DNA of 64,000 bases, taken from Hymenobacter edaphi (lineage in GTDB: Bacteria > Bacteroidota > Bacteroidia > Cytophagales > Hymenobacteraceae). Positions 7,529 to 15,565 of the stretch are shown one piece after another. The position numbers were made by a program, and so were the translations under genes. The stretch lies in NCBI RefSeq assembly GCF_003258365.1, contig NZ_QHKM01000004.1, forward strand, positions 186,001 to 250,000, read 5' to 3'. Within the stretch, counting starts at the first letter, position 1. Every line of letters starts with the position of its first letter. The notes beneath the pieces are model-generated. The model was not told the DNA's origin. It searched no databases and worked only from the letters and a program-made list of their open reading frames with translations.

Positions 7529-8479
7529 ATGCACAAAACCATACTCCGAGGGTGTTGCCTGCTGGTGCTGCTGGCCCTGGCCGCCTGCGCCCGCCCGGCC
7601 GCGCCCGGCCCCGGGCTGGGCGTCCGCCGCGGGCCGCAGGTTATCGGCCACGCCGGCTCGGGCTTTTTCACCCCGATCAGCCCCTTCAACGCCCTGCCGC
7701 CGAGCAGCCTGGGCGGCATCCGGCAGGCCCTGAGCCGCGGGGCCGACGGCGTCGAAATCGACCTGCAGCTCAGCCGGGACAGCGTGCCCATGCTCTTCCA
7801 CGACGAGGACCTGACCAACCGCACCCGCGCCCAGGGCTACATCAGTCAGCACACCGCCGCCGAGCTGACCCGGCTGAAATACACCGGCGGCTGGCCCTAC
7901 GACTGGCTGCAGCACGAGCGCGTGGCCACCCTCGACGAGCTGCTGACCGAGCTGGCCGGGCGCCCCGGCTTCCCCTACCTGCACCTCGACCTGCACGAGC
8001 ACGACGACGCCAACTTTGCCCAGCCCTACGCCCGCTCCCCCGCGCTGGTGCGCGCCATCGGGCGGGTGCTGCGCCGCCACCAGGTGCCGCCCGAGCGCCT
8101 GCTCATCCTCACCCAGCACGAGCCTTCGCTGCGCCAATTGCGGCGGGAGCTGCCCGGGGCCGCCCTGGGCCTGGAAATCACCGACCGGTTTGAGGAGCGG
8201 CTGCAGCAGGCCGTGGCGGCGCAGGTGGAAGCCGTGGTGCTGTCGAAATATGTCATCACGCCGGAGCGCGTGGCCCGGGCCCACGCCCGGGGGCTGCAGG
8301 TGGTGGTGTTCGGCGGGCGCTCCAAGAAGGCCATTCAGCGCCTGCTCGGCTGCCGCCCCGACGGCATCGAGGTCGACAACGTGCCCCAGCTGCTGAGCCT
8401 ACTGGGCCGGCGCGGCCGCCCGGCCGAAGCGGTAACGCAGGTGCACGCGGGCGCACCAAAAGACGGACCGCTGCGTTAG
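7529..8479 (+). CDS. Glycerophosphodiester phosphodiesterase family lipoprotein
   Basis: The 316-residue protein starts with a lipoprotein signal ending in LAAC (Cys20). The GDPD barrel follows, with His41 in IGHAG, Glu76 and Asp78 in GVEIDLQLS and His91 in LFHDEDL. GDPDs hydrolyse glycerophosphodiesters to an alcohol and glycerol-3-phosphate. The usual HRG motif reads HAG here, so the arginine that often contacts the phosphate is missing. The ATG at 7529 was preferred to the GTG at 7520 because it begins the signal sequence. The next gene begins 28 bases later. Confidence 0.88.
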   Translation: MHKTILRGCCLLVLLALAACARPAAPGPGLGVRRGPQVIGHAGSGFFTPISPFNALPPSSLGGIRQALSRGADGVEIDLQLSRDSVPMLFHDEDLTNRTRAQGYISQHTAAELTRLKYTGGWPYDWLQHERVATLDELLTELAGRPGFPYLHLDLHEHDDANFAQPYARSPALVRAIGRVLRRHQVPPERLLILTQHEPSLRQLRRELPGAALGLEITDRFEERLQQAVAAQVEAVVLSKYVITPERVARAHARGLQVVVFGGRSKKAIQRLLGCRPDGIEVDNVPQLLSLLGRRGRPAEAVTQVHAGAPKDGPLR

Positions 8480-8493
8480 GCCTGCGGGTTCCG

Positions 8494-8501
8494 TACTTTT
8501 G
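8494..8501 (+). promoter_or_regulatory. Bacteroidetes-type -7 element before the OstA-like gene
   Basis: TACTTTTG fits the TAnnTTTG consensus and lies only 6 bases before the ATG at 8508, implying a very short leader. Confidence 0.6.
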
Positions 8502-8507
8502 CGCCGC

Positions 8508-10229
8508 ATGCGCCTCCGACTACTCGTCTGTTTCTTCTTTCTGCTGCTGACCGCGCCGCTGGCGTGGGCCCAGCGCCCGGGTGCCCAGCCGGCGCGCCCC
8601 GCCCCCAAAGGCCAGCCCACCCCCAAAGGCTCGAAGGTGGAGCTGCTGCCCGGGGCCCGCGAGCTGGTGGGCGGCTCGTTCAACGGCCAGCAGATCCGCA
8701 AAATCATCGGCAACGTCAGCTTCAAGCAGGACGACGCGCTGCTGTTCTGCGACTCGGCCTACCAGTACGTCGACCGCAACGCCATCGAGGCCTTCAGCAA
8801 CGTGCGCGTGGTGCAGAACGACACCATCACCATCACCGGCGACCGGGGCACCTACAACGGCGACACCCGCACGGCCCGCATGACCGGCAACGTGGTGATG
8901 CGCGACCCGCGCATGACGCTGACCACCCAGACGCTGGACTACGACCTGAACCGCAAAACGGCCTTCTATAGCACCGGCGGCCACCTCACCGACCCCGAAA
9001 ACACGCTGGACTCGCAGCGCGGCTACTACAACACGGAGACGCAGGTGTTCAGCTTCCGCACCAACGTGAAGCTGGTGACCCGCGACTACACCATCACCAA
9101 CGACACGCTGCAGTACAACACGCAGTCGAAGGTGGCCTACTTCTTCGGCCCGACGCGCATCGTGGGCAAGCAGGGCAACATCTACGCCGAAAAGGGCACC
9201 TACAACACCCGCACGCGGGTATCGGACTTCCAGCGCAACGCCAAGATCGAGACGCCCAACTACCTGCTTGGCGGCGACAAGCTGGTGTACGACGAGACCC
9301 GGCAGTACGGCGTGGCCACCGGCAACGTGTCGATGACGGCCAAGAAGGACAACGTGGTCATCCGCGGCGACGTGGGCCGCTACTGGCGCGGCACCGGCCG
9401 GGCCAAGGTGTACGGCTCGCCGGTGATGCGCAACATCACCGACCGCGACACGATGTTTCTGGCCGCCGACACGCTGGTGAACGTGGAAAGCAAGTCGGAA
9501 AACGACCCGGGCATCGTGTACGCCTACCGCAAGGTGCGCATCTGGCGCGGCGACCTGCAGGGCCGCTGCGACTCCCTGACCTACAACCGCCGCGACTCGG
9601 TCATCTACCTGAACGTGAATCCGGTGCTTTGGAGCAAGCAAAACCAGCTCACCGCCGACTCGATGGAAATCCGGCTGCGGCGCCAGAAGATTGACCAGAT
9701 GCGGCTTTACGCCAACTCGTTCATTATCGGACAGGACACCTTGCTGAACTTCAACCAGGTGAAGGGCCGCAACATGGTGGCCTACTTCGTCGACAGCAAG
9801 CTGCGCAAGGTGAACGTGCTCGGCAACGCCGAAAGCCTCTACTACGCCCTGGAAAATGACACGGCCACCACCGGGCTGAACAAGGCCGTGTCGGCCAACA
9901 TGGTTATGCGCTTCGCCAACAACAAGCTGCAGACCATCAGCTTCCTCAACGAGCCCGACGCGAGCTTCATTCCGCCCCACGAGTTCAAGCCCGAGGACGA
10001 GAAGCTCAAGGGCTTTCAGTGGCTGATCGGGCAGAAGCCCACGCGCCGGCAGGTATTGGGCAAGCACTTCGCGCCGGTGGCCAAGGCCAAGCCGAAGAAG
10101 AAGCCGGTGAAAGCCAAGGGCAAAACCACCAGACCCGCCCCGAAGAAGGCCGCGCCGAAAAAAACGGTGCCAACCAAGCCCGCGCCCAAACCTGCCGCCA
10201 GGCCGGTGGCCGGCGCGGCGAAAAAGTAG
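8508..10229 (+). CDS. OstA-like protein (LptA/LptD organic solvent tolerance domain family)
   Basis: The 573-residue protein has a signal peptide (hydrophobic core ending LAWAQ) and a long series of beta strands typical of OstA/LptA-like jellyroll repeats, with recurring pieces such as ITGDRGTYNGDTRTARMTGN and YAEKGTYNTRTR. In this superfamily LptA bridges lipopolysaccharide across the periplasm and LptD inserts it in the outer membrane; the long Bacteroidetes form is of less defined role. The last 60 residues are a basic, low-complexity Lys/Pro/Ala tail (KKPVKAKGK, APKKAAPKK) that is probably disordered. A promoter element sits directly before the start. Confidence 0.85.
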   Translation: MRLRLLVCFFFLLLTAPLAWAQRPGAQPARPAPKGQPTPKGSKVELLPGARELVGGSFNGQQIRKIIGNVSFKQDDALLFCDSAYQYVDRNAIEAFSNVRVVQNDTITITGDRGTYNGDTRTARMTGNVVMRDPRMTLTTQTLDYDLNRKTAFYSTGGHLTDPENTLDSQRGYYNTETQVFSFRTNVKLVTRDYTITNDTLQYNTQSKVAYFFGPTRIVGKQGNIYAEKGTYNTRTRVSDFQRNAKIETPNYLLGGDKLVYDETRQYGVATGNVSMTAKKDNVVIRGDVGRYWRGTGRAKVYGSPVMRNITDRDTMFLAADTLVNVESKSENDPGIVYAYRKVRIWRGDLQGRCDSLTYNRRDSVIYLNVNPVLWSKQNQLTADSMEIRLRRQKIDQMRLYANSFIIGQDTLLNFNQVKGRNMVAYFVDSKLRKVNVLGNAESLYYALENDTATTGLNKAVSANMVMRFANNKLQTISFLNEPDASFIPPHEFKPEDEKLKGFQWLIGQKPTRRQVLGKHFAPVAKAKPKKKPVKAKGKTTRPAPKKAAPKKTVPTKPAPKPAARPVAGAAKK

Positions 10230-10299
10230 CCGGTGGCCGGCGCGGAATCAGCCCCGCTGACCCGCCGCAATACGTGCCGACGGCTCCGCAGCTGGCAGC

Positions 10300-11220
10300 T
10301 CAACGAAGCGCCTTGAGCCGGTGCTTCTGCTTGGTTTTCAGGTAAGCGGCGGCTGGCGTTACCTCGTAAGCCGGATTGGCGGCCAGCAGCTCCTGCAGCA
10401 CGCCCACGTGGGCCACGCCGAAGATGACCAGCACGCGCTTAGCCTGGCTTTGCTGCTGGGCCCGCAGGATGTTGGAGTAGATTTTCAGGTTCCGGTTGTA
10501 GAACAGGCTGATGTAGTGAGCCCCGATATAGGCCGTATCCACCGGGCCCAAGTCGACGGTATTCTTCCCCTGCGGGGAAAAGGCGCCGTCCGTCACCATT
10601 GCCGGCGTATTGAAGATGGCGCGGTGTATCAGGTTGACCAGGGCCGGCTGGTTGGCCAGGGCAATGTAGTCGTACACCGAGAGGCTGTCGTGCTGCACCA
10701 GGGCTTTCAGCGGCCGGGAGGTCGTCTGCATCAGGCGCAGGTCGCGGGCGAAGGCGTCGTAGTTGGTACCCGACTGCAGTAGGGACTGCGTGGTGGCCGC
10801 GTAGTAGTCCACGGCCCGCACGCCGGGCAGCCCCAGCTCCTTGGCCAGGGCAAACCCGACCTGGTACCGCTCGCTGCGCCCGTCGGGGAGGGCGGCCAGG
10901 TCAAGCTGCCCGGCCTGGTAGCGCGCAAACAGGCTGTCGAGCCGCCCCTGCTCCGCCGGCTCCGCCTCCACCATAATGGCATCGGGCCGGAAGCGGCTGA
11001 GCTGCTGCCGCAGCTTGGCCACCTCAGCTTGCTTTTTAACGCCGAGCACGTCGGATTGGGGCTGCTTGTTGTAGAGCTGGGCCAGGTGGTCGAACCCCAC
11101 CACCATAATGGCGGTGCGCCCACCGGATTGCGCCCGGCTGGCCTGGGTGGCGCCGACCAAGAGCAGGTAACACAAGAACACGGCGCGTTGGGCCGTGCGG
11201 AAGCCATCGGAAAAAATCAT
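10300..11220 (-). CDS. Exported DUF5694-like protein
   Basis: The 306-residue protein starts with a signal peptide (LCYLLLVGATQASRA). The mature part contains MVVGFDHLAQLYN, RPDAIMVEAEP and, near the C-terminus, VLVIFGVAHVGVLQELL, which fit the DUF5694 family as I remember it. The VEAEP and FGVAHVG patterns recall TraB/PrgY-type proteins, where Glu and His motifs are also key. No biochemical role can be assigned. The ATG at 11220 gives the signal peptide. It faces the OstA-like gene convergently. Confidence 0.65.
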   Translation of the reverse strand: MIFSDGFRTAQRAVFLCYLLLVGATQASRAQSGGRTAIMVVGFDHLAQLYNKQPQSDVLGVKKQAEVAKLRQQLSRFRPDAIMVEAEPAEQGRLDSLFARYQAGQLDLAALPDGRSERYQVGFALAKELGLPGVRAVDYYAATTQSLLQSGTNYDAFARDLRLMQTTSRPLKALVQHDSLSVYDYIALANQPALVNLIHRAIFNTPAMVTDGAFSPQGKNTVDLGPVDTAYIGAHYISLFYNRNLKIYSNILRAQQQSQAKRVLVIFGVAHVGVLQELLAANPAYEVTPAAAYLKTKQKHRLKALR

Positions 11221-11621
11221 ACTCAAGCAGGAATAAAAGCGGGGAAAGATACAGGCCGCTGCCAAATTCGGGCAGGGCAGACAGGTGCTGGCAGGGGAGA
11301 GGTATGGACTGGTTGTGGTGGTTTATGGTCTGATTTATAGAAGACTGGCAGAAGGTTGCGCGTGGGCCCTGCGCCGGAGCGGGGCCAGAAATAACCAACC
11401 GGCCGGTGGCTGGCCCGCCGCCGCCGCTACCCGCGCCGCCGCCGCGGGGTTGGCCCGGGGCGCGTTACTTTGTTGCGGCTTCGGCGGCGGCCGGGCGCAC
11501 CAAATAGCCCGCGGCCGCGTTACCGGCCCGGGTACGGGCGCAACCTTTCCACCGGCCCCGGCCTCTCTGACGATGAGCGGCTTTGCGCCGCCCGCGCCAA
11601 ATCCTTACCTTTGCCCCCCTT
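11221..11621. other. Intergenic region between divergent DUF5694-like and bamD genes
   Basis: About 400 bases separate the two starts. The centre (about 11400-11540) is extremely GC-rich with CCGCCG runs. The right end carries the bamD promoter. No convincing gene or long repeat was seen. Confidence 0.5.
11583..11613 (+). promoter_or_regulatory. Promoter of the bamD operon
   Basis: A -33 TTG at 11583-11585 and a -7 TACCTTTG at 11606-11613 are 20 bases apart, within the Bacteroidetes range. The ATG follows 8 bases later, so the mRNA has almost no leader. Confidence 0.7.
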
Positions 11622-12467
11622 ATGCCCGCATTCCGTCTCCGCATCGTTGCCCTGCTTGTCTGCACCCTGTCGTTGGGTGCGTGCAGCCCCTACCAGAAGC
11701 TGCTCAAGAGCACCGATGTCACCAAGAAGTACAACGCGGCCATCGACTACTACGAGAACAAGCACGACTACTACCGGGCCGGCACCCTGCTGGAGCCGCT
11801 GATTCCGCTGTTGAAGGGCCGCCCCGAGGCGGAAAAGGCCGAATTCTACTTCGCCCACACCAACTTCCGCCAGCGCAACTACACCCTCGCGGCCTACTAC
11901 TTCGACCAGTTTGCCACCACCTACGGCGCCTCGCCCCTGGTGGAAGAGGCCGAGTTCATGCACGCCAAGTCGCTGTTTAAGGACTCGCCCGAGTACGAGC
12001 TGGACCAGACCAACACGGTGCAGGCCATTGCCGCCATTCAGGACTTCCTGAACCGCCACCCCGAGAGCAAGTTCCGTTCGGAAGCCGAGAGCATGTCGAA
12101 CGAGCTGCAGAAGAAGATGGAGGTGAAGGCCTTCGAAGGCGCTAAGCTCTACTACTCGCTGCGCTACTACCAGTCGGCTGTGGTGGCCCTGCAGACCTTC
12201 CAGCAGCAGTACCCGGCTTCGGTGTACAGCGAGGAAGCGGCCTACCTGCGCATCGTGTCGCAGTACGAGCTGGCCCGCGAGTCGGTGGAGGAAAAGCAGC
12301 GCGACCGGTACCTGGAGGCCGTGGCCATTTACCAGAACTTCGTCGACACCTTTCCGCAGAGCAAAAGCCTGAAGCAGGCCGAAACGTACTACGACGCGGC
12401 GCAGAAATTCCTGAAAGACCACCCGGCTCCGACCGGCGCCCCCAACGCCGCCGCCGCCACGAACTGA
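11622..12467 (+). CDS. bamD: Outer membrane assembly lipoprotein BamD
   Basis: The 281-residue lipoprotein has a signal peptide ending LSLGAC (Cys21) and then TPR-like helical repeats (KKYNAAIDYYENKHDYYRA, RNYTLAAYYFDQF, RYLEAVAIYQNFVDTFP). BamD is the essential lipoprotein of the BAM complex that inserts beta-barrel proteins in the outer membrane. It is first in the order bamD-rpoZ-coaBC-porD-recN that is widely conserved in Bacteroidetes, which supports the call. A TACCTTTG promoter lies just before the ATG. Confidence 0.93.
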   Translation: MPAFRLRIVALLVCTLSLGACSPYQKLLKSTDVTKKYNAAIDYYENKHDYYRAGTLLEPLIPLLKGRPEAEKAEFYFAHTNFRQRNYTLAAYYFDQFATTYGASPLVEEAEFMHAKSLFKDSPEYELDQTNTVQAIAAIQDFLNRHPESKFRSEAESMSNELQKKMEVKAFEGAKLYYSLRYYQSAVVALQTFQQQYPASVYSEEAAYLRIVSQYELARESVEEKQRDRYLEAVAIYQNFVDTFPQSKSLKQAETYYDAAQKFLKDHPAPTGAPNAAAATN

Positions 12468-12577
12468 ATTTGAATGGCTAACTTGTCGGATGGTTAACTG
12501 GCTGGTCGTTCTGGCTTAGCAATCAACCGTTTGACAATTCAACCATTTAGCCATTGTACAATTTGACCCTTTAAGCC
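12468..12577 (+). other. AT-rich linker between bamD and rpoZ with an inverted repeat
   Basis: This 110-base gap is far lower in GC than its surroundings. AATGGCTAA at 12472-12480 is complementary to TTAGCCATT at 12547-12555, so the linker could fold into a hairpin in the operon mRNA. It also contains GGCTGGTCGTTCTGGC, which recurs at 48298 as half of a perfect hairpin. Confidence 0.5.
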
Positions 12578-12919
12578 ATGAAAGTACCGAGCAACGTTCC
12601 TGCTTCCATCGTTACGCGCAACCTGTCGGATTTCGTGAAGGAAACCGGCAACGTGTACGAGTCGATTGCCATCATTTCGAAGCGCGCCAACCAAATTTCG
12701 GTGAAGCTCAAGGAAGAGCTGAACGGCAAGCTGTCGGAGTTTGCCACCACCGTCGACAACCTCGAGGAGGTGTTTGAGAACCGGGAGCAGATCGAAATCA
12801 GCAAGCACTACGAGCGGCTGCCCAAGCCCACGAACCTGGCCATCGAAGAGTTTCTGGAAGGCAAAGTGACCTTCTCGACCCCCGAGCTGGAGGAGCCCAC
12901 GGCCGACAAAGCCGAGTAA
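12578..12919 (+). CDS. rpoZ: DNA-directed RNA polymerase omega subunit
   Basis: The 113-residue protein carries the N-terminal region of Bacteroidetes omega with ESIAIISKRANQIS, the motif that contacts the beta' subunit, followed by an acidic C-terminal tail. Omega helps fold and assemble RNA polymerase. Its place between bamD and coaC is the standard Bacteroidetes arrangement. The stop is 22 bases before coaC, so it is part of the same operon. Confidence 0.92.
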   Translation: MKVPSNVPASIVTRNLSDFVKETGNVYESIAIISKRANQISVKLKEELNGKLSEFATTVDNLEEVFENREQIEISKHYERLPKPTNLAIEEFLEGKVTFSTPELEEPTADKAE

Positions 12920-12941
12920 TTTTTCTTAGCCCGACGCTGCC

Positions 12942-13505
12942 ATGCTGGCCGGACGCCGCATTGTACTGGGCGTAAGCGGCAGCATTGCCGCCTACAAGGC
13001 GGCCGCCCTGGTGCGGCTGCTCATCAAAGCCGAAGCCGAGGTGCAGGTTATCCTGACGCCCTCGGCTTCGGCTTTTGTGACGCCCCTGACCCTGGCCACC
13101 CTCGCCAAACGCCCCGTGCTCCAGGGCTTCATCAAGGATGAAGCCGGCGGCGTGTGGCACAACCACGTCGACCTGGGCCTCTGGGCCGACGCGCTGCTCA
13201 TTGCCCCGGCCTCAGCCAATACCCTGGCCAACCTGGCCCAGGGTCTGTGCCCCAACCTGCTCACCGCCGTGTACCTCTCGGCCCGCTGCCCCACGCTGGT
13301 AGCCCCGGCCATGGACCTGGACATGTACCAGCACCCGGCCACCCAGCGCAACCTGCAGCAGCTGCGCCAGGACGGCGTGCGCGTGCTCGACTCGCCCGCC
13401 GGCGAGCTGGCCAGCGGCCTGACGGGCCCCGGCCGCATGCTGGAGCCCGAGGATATCGTGCGGGAGCTGGCGGCGTTTTTTGCCGACCAGCAACAGCCTC
13501 GTTGA
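12942..13505 (+). CDS. coaC: Phosphopantothenoylcysteine decarboxylase (CoaC half of CoaBC)
   Basis: The 187-residue flavoprotein decarboxylates 4'-phosphopantothenoylcysteine to phosphopantetheine in CoA synthesis. The N-terminal GVSGSIAAYKA binds FMN, WHNHVDLGLWAD holds the active-site histidine, and PAMDLDMY is the Bacteroidetes version of the PAMN substrate motif. In most bacteria this domain is fused to CoaB. Here it stops at TGA and CoaB starts 128 bases later in another frame, with a palindromic repeat in the gap. The two pieces together have 406 residues, the size of a normal fused CoaBC. Confidence 0.92.
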   Translation: MLAGRRIVLGVSGSIAAYKAAALVRLLIKAEAEVQVILTPSASAFVTPLTLATLAKRPVLQGFIKDEAGGVWHNHVDLGLWADALLIAPASANTLANLAQGLCPNLLTAVYLSARCPTLVAPAMDLDMYQHPATQRNLQQLRQDGVRVLDSPAGELASGLTGPGRMLEPEDIVRELAAFFADQQQPR

Positions 13506-13508
13506 ACG

Positions 13509-13613
13509 TCCTGTCGAGTGAAGCCGAAGCATCTGGCGTGCTGACGCCGGGTAGGAATCTGATAAGTGATTTTACTATCGAGCGAGATGTTTCGGCTTCG
13601 CTCGACATGACGC
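13509..13613. repeat. Dispersed palindrome, TGTCGAG / GACAT-like type (element B)
   Basis: Left arm 13512-13534 (TGTCGAGTGAAGCCGAAGCA and on) and right arm 13586-13608 are inverted copies with three mismatches, around a 51-base loop. GTTGAACGTC directly precedes it, as at element C. It fills the gap between coaC and coaB. Confidence 0.8.
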
Positions 13614-13633
13614 CCTGATTTTATCGTTCTGCC

Positions 13634-14293
13634 ATGCACGTCCTGCTCACCGCCGGCCCCACCTACGAGCCCATCGACCCGGTGCGCTTTATCGGCAACC
13701 ACTCCACCGGCAAGATGGGCTACGCGCTGGCGGCCGAGTTTGCCGCCCAGGGCTGGCGCGTGACGCTGGTGAGCGGGCCTACCAATCAGACCATCAATCA
13801 CTCGCTGGTGACGGTGGTGCCGGTGCAAACGGCCCAGCAGATGTACGAGGCCGCCGCCGCCGTGGCCCCGCGGGCCGACGTGTGGGTGTTTGCCGCCGCC
13901 GTGGCCGACTACCGCCCGCGCACCGTGGCCGCCGAGAAAATCAAGAAGCGCGACGATGGCTCGGACGAAACGCTGACCATCGAGCTGGTGAAGAACGTGG
14001 ACATTGCCGCCACGCTGGGCCAGACCAAGCGGCCTGAACAATTTTCGGTGGGTTTTGCGTTGGAGACGCAGGACGAACTCCCGAACGCCCAGCGCAAGCT
14101 GCGGCGCAAGGGCTTCGACCTGGTGGTGCTGAACTCCCTGCGCGACGCCGGGGCCGGCTTCCGCCACGATACCAACAAGATTACCCTCGTGGAAGCCTCC
14201 GGCGTGACTACCTTTGAGTTGAAGCCCAAAGCCGACGTGGCCCGCGACATTGTTTCTGCCATTCTTGCCCGCCTCCAGCCCCATGGTGCGTAA
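13634..14293 (+). CDS. coaB: Phosphopantothenate--cysteine ligase (CoaB half of CoaBC)
   Basis: The 219-residue protein joins cysteine to 4'-phosphopantothenate using a nucleotide triphosphate. LLTAGPTYEPIDPVRFI and NHSTGKMGYALA form the nucleotide-binding start, AAVADYRP is the conserved central motif and EKIKKR contains the catalytic-loop lysines. The ATG gives the exact start of the CoaB domain without a leader. Its stop overlaps the start of porD by 11 bases, which indicates translational coupling. It is presumed to work with the separate CoaC protein. Confidence 0.92.
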   Translation: MHVLLTAGPTYEPIDPVRFIGNHSTGKMGYALAAEFAAQGWRVTLVSGPTNQTINHSLVTVVPVQTAQQMYEAAAAVAPRADVWVFAAAVADYRPRTVAAEKIKKRDDGSDETLTIELVKNVDIAATLGQTKRPEQFSVGFALETQDELPNAQRKLRRKGFDLVVLNSLRDAGAGFRHDTNKITLVEASGVTTFELKPKADVARDIVSAILARLQPHGA

Positions 14294-15221
14294 CTACTCC
14301 GCCTTCTGCCTCAGCCTGCTGCTCACCGCGCTGCTGGTCCTGCCCGCCCGCCGCGCGGCCGCCCAGGAGCTGCTGACCGAAGTGACGGTGAAGGCCGAAA
14401 ACGTGACCATCACCGATCCGCAGCTGCTGAACTCGATGAAAAACGACGTGACGCAGTTCCTCAACAACCGGCGCTGGACCAACGACGTGTACAAGCCCGA
14501 GGAACGCATCAAGTGCAGCGTGTACATCGGCATCACCAGCATTCCATCGAACGGGCAGTACATTGCCACGGCCCGCGTGTTCAGCCGCCGCCCCGTGTAC
14601 GGCACCAGCTACGAAACCACGCTGATGAGCTACGCCGAGTCGTGGAAGTTTACCTACCTGCCCGGCCAGCCGCTCGACTTTTCCGAGAACAGCTACGTCA
14701 ACAACCTCTCCTCGTTGCTGAGCTTCTACGCCCTGACCATCATCGGCATGGACCAGGACAGCTTCGCCCCGCTGGGCGGCTCGCGCACCTTCGACCGCGC
14801 CCGCAACATCCTGCAGACGGCCGCCTCGCAAAACCAGGACGGCGACGAGGGCTGGAAGGACAACGGCAAGCGTGACCAGCGCAGCCGCTACTGGCTGCTC
14901 TCGGGCCTGCAGGACCCGCAGCTCCAGTCGTTGCGCTCGGCCTCGTACTCCTACTACCGCCAGGGCCTCGATATCTTCATTCAGAAGCCCGAGGACGCCC
15001 GCACCTCCATTTTCATTGCTCTGCAGGGCGTCAAGGAGTCGGCCGAACGCCGGCCCGGCTCCACGCTCATCAAGGCCTTTTTCGAAACCAAGGCCGACGA
15101 AATTGCCAACCTCTACCGCAGCAGCACCTCGCCCGAGCTCAAGCAGAGCGTAGTGGCCCTGCTGCAGGAGGTTGACCCGACCAGCTCGGCCAAGTACCAG
15201 GCCATTCTGCAGCCGAAATAA
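14283..15221 (+). CDS. porD: Type IX secretion system protein PorD (DUF4835)
   Basis: The 312-residue exported protein has a signal peptide ending ARRAAAQ and the DUF4835 sequence throughout (NRRWTNDVYKPEERIKC, YGTSYETTLMSYAESW). DUF4835 includes PorD, which is needed for type IX secretion and gliding in Bacteroidetes. The gene sits between coaB and recN as in other members of the phylum. The ATG at 14283 begins the signal peptide and overlaps coaB by 11 bases. A strong hairpin follows 51 bases after the stop and ends the operon. Confidence 0.85.
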   Translation: MVRNYSAFCLSLLLTALLVLPARRAAAQELLTEVTVKAENVTITDPQLLNSMKNDVTQFLNNRRWTNDVYKPEERIKCSVYIGITSIPSNGQYIATARVFSRRPVYGTSYETTLMSYAESWKFTYLPGQPLDFSENSYVNNLSSLLSFYALTIIGMDQDSFAPLGGSRTFDRARNILQTAASQNQDGDEGWKDNGKRDQRSRYWLLSGLQDPQLQSLRSASYSYYRQGLDIFIQKPEDARTSIFIALQGVKESAERRPGSTLIKAFFETKADEIANLYRSSTSPELKQSVVALLQEVDPTSSAKYQAILQPK

Positions 15222-15272
15222 CGCCCGGATTCCTGCGAATTGCGCGGCTTTCGCCGCCGCTTGACGTTCTTG

Positions 15273-15303
15273 TGGTGCCACGACTCCCGGAGTTGTGGCA
15301 CCA
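15273..15303 (+). terminator. Terminator of the bamD-porD operon
   Basis: TGGTGCCACGACT pairs with AGTTGTGGCACCA (12 of 13 positions) and is followed by TTGTTTTTA. Confidence 0.8.
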
Positions 15304-15455
15304 TTGTTTTTAGCCGCCCGGGCCGCTGGCAGCCCGCGGGGCGGGCGAAGAGCCGTTGAGTGAAAAAAGTGCCCGAACGGAAAAATTTATTGGTGCAGCA
15401 GGGCGCTGGAATGCGGTTTTGCTTAGCAAGCTGCTAAGTCGATTGGGGGGCGGGC

Positions 15456-15487
15456 TTGCGCGGGTGCTAACTCATTTAGTAGGTTTG
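15456..15487 (+). promoter_or_regulatory. Promoter of recN
   Basis: A -33 TTG at 15456 and a -7 TAGGTTTG at 15480-15487 are 21 bases apart. The leader to the ATG at 15566 would be about 70 bases. Confidence 0.6.
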
Positions 15488-15565
15488 CAGACCGCCCTTT
15501 TCGCCGCCAGCCCCTGGCGTGCGGATACGGCTGCTTGTCCAAGTATCACGCAACCAAAGCTTTTT

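Larger units (their letters stand above)
15222..15565 (+). other. Non-coding gap porD-recN
   Basis: Apart from the terminator at 15273 and the recN promoter at 15456-15487, the 344 bases show no gene. A weak inverted repeat AGCAAGCTGCTAAG near 15425 was noted. An in-frame extension of recN exists but lacks conserved sequence. Confidence 0.5.

Noticed and set aside
8520-10067. 515-codon open frame antisense to the OstA-like gene
   Set aside because: High GC makes long antisense frames common; the product is Val/His/Gln-rich with no domain, and the sense frame has clear family features.
15356-15565. N-terminal extension of RecN
   Set aside because: The extra 70 residues are not RecN-like, the frame covers the probable promoter, and the ATG at 15566 gives the conserved start.
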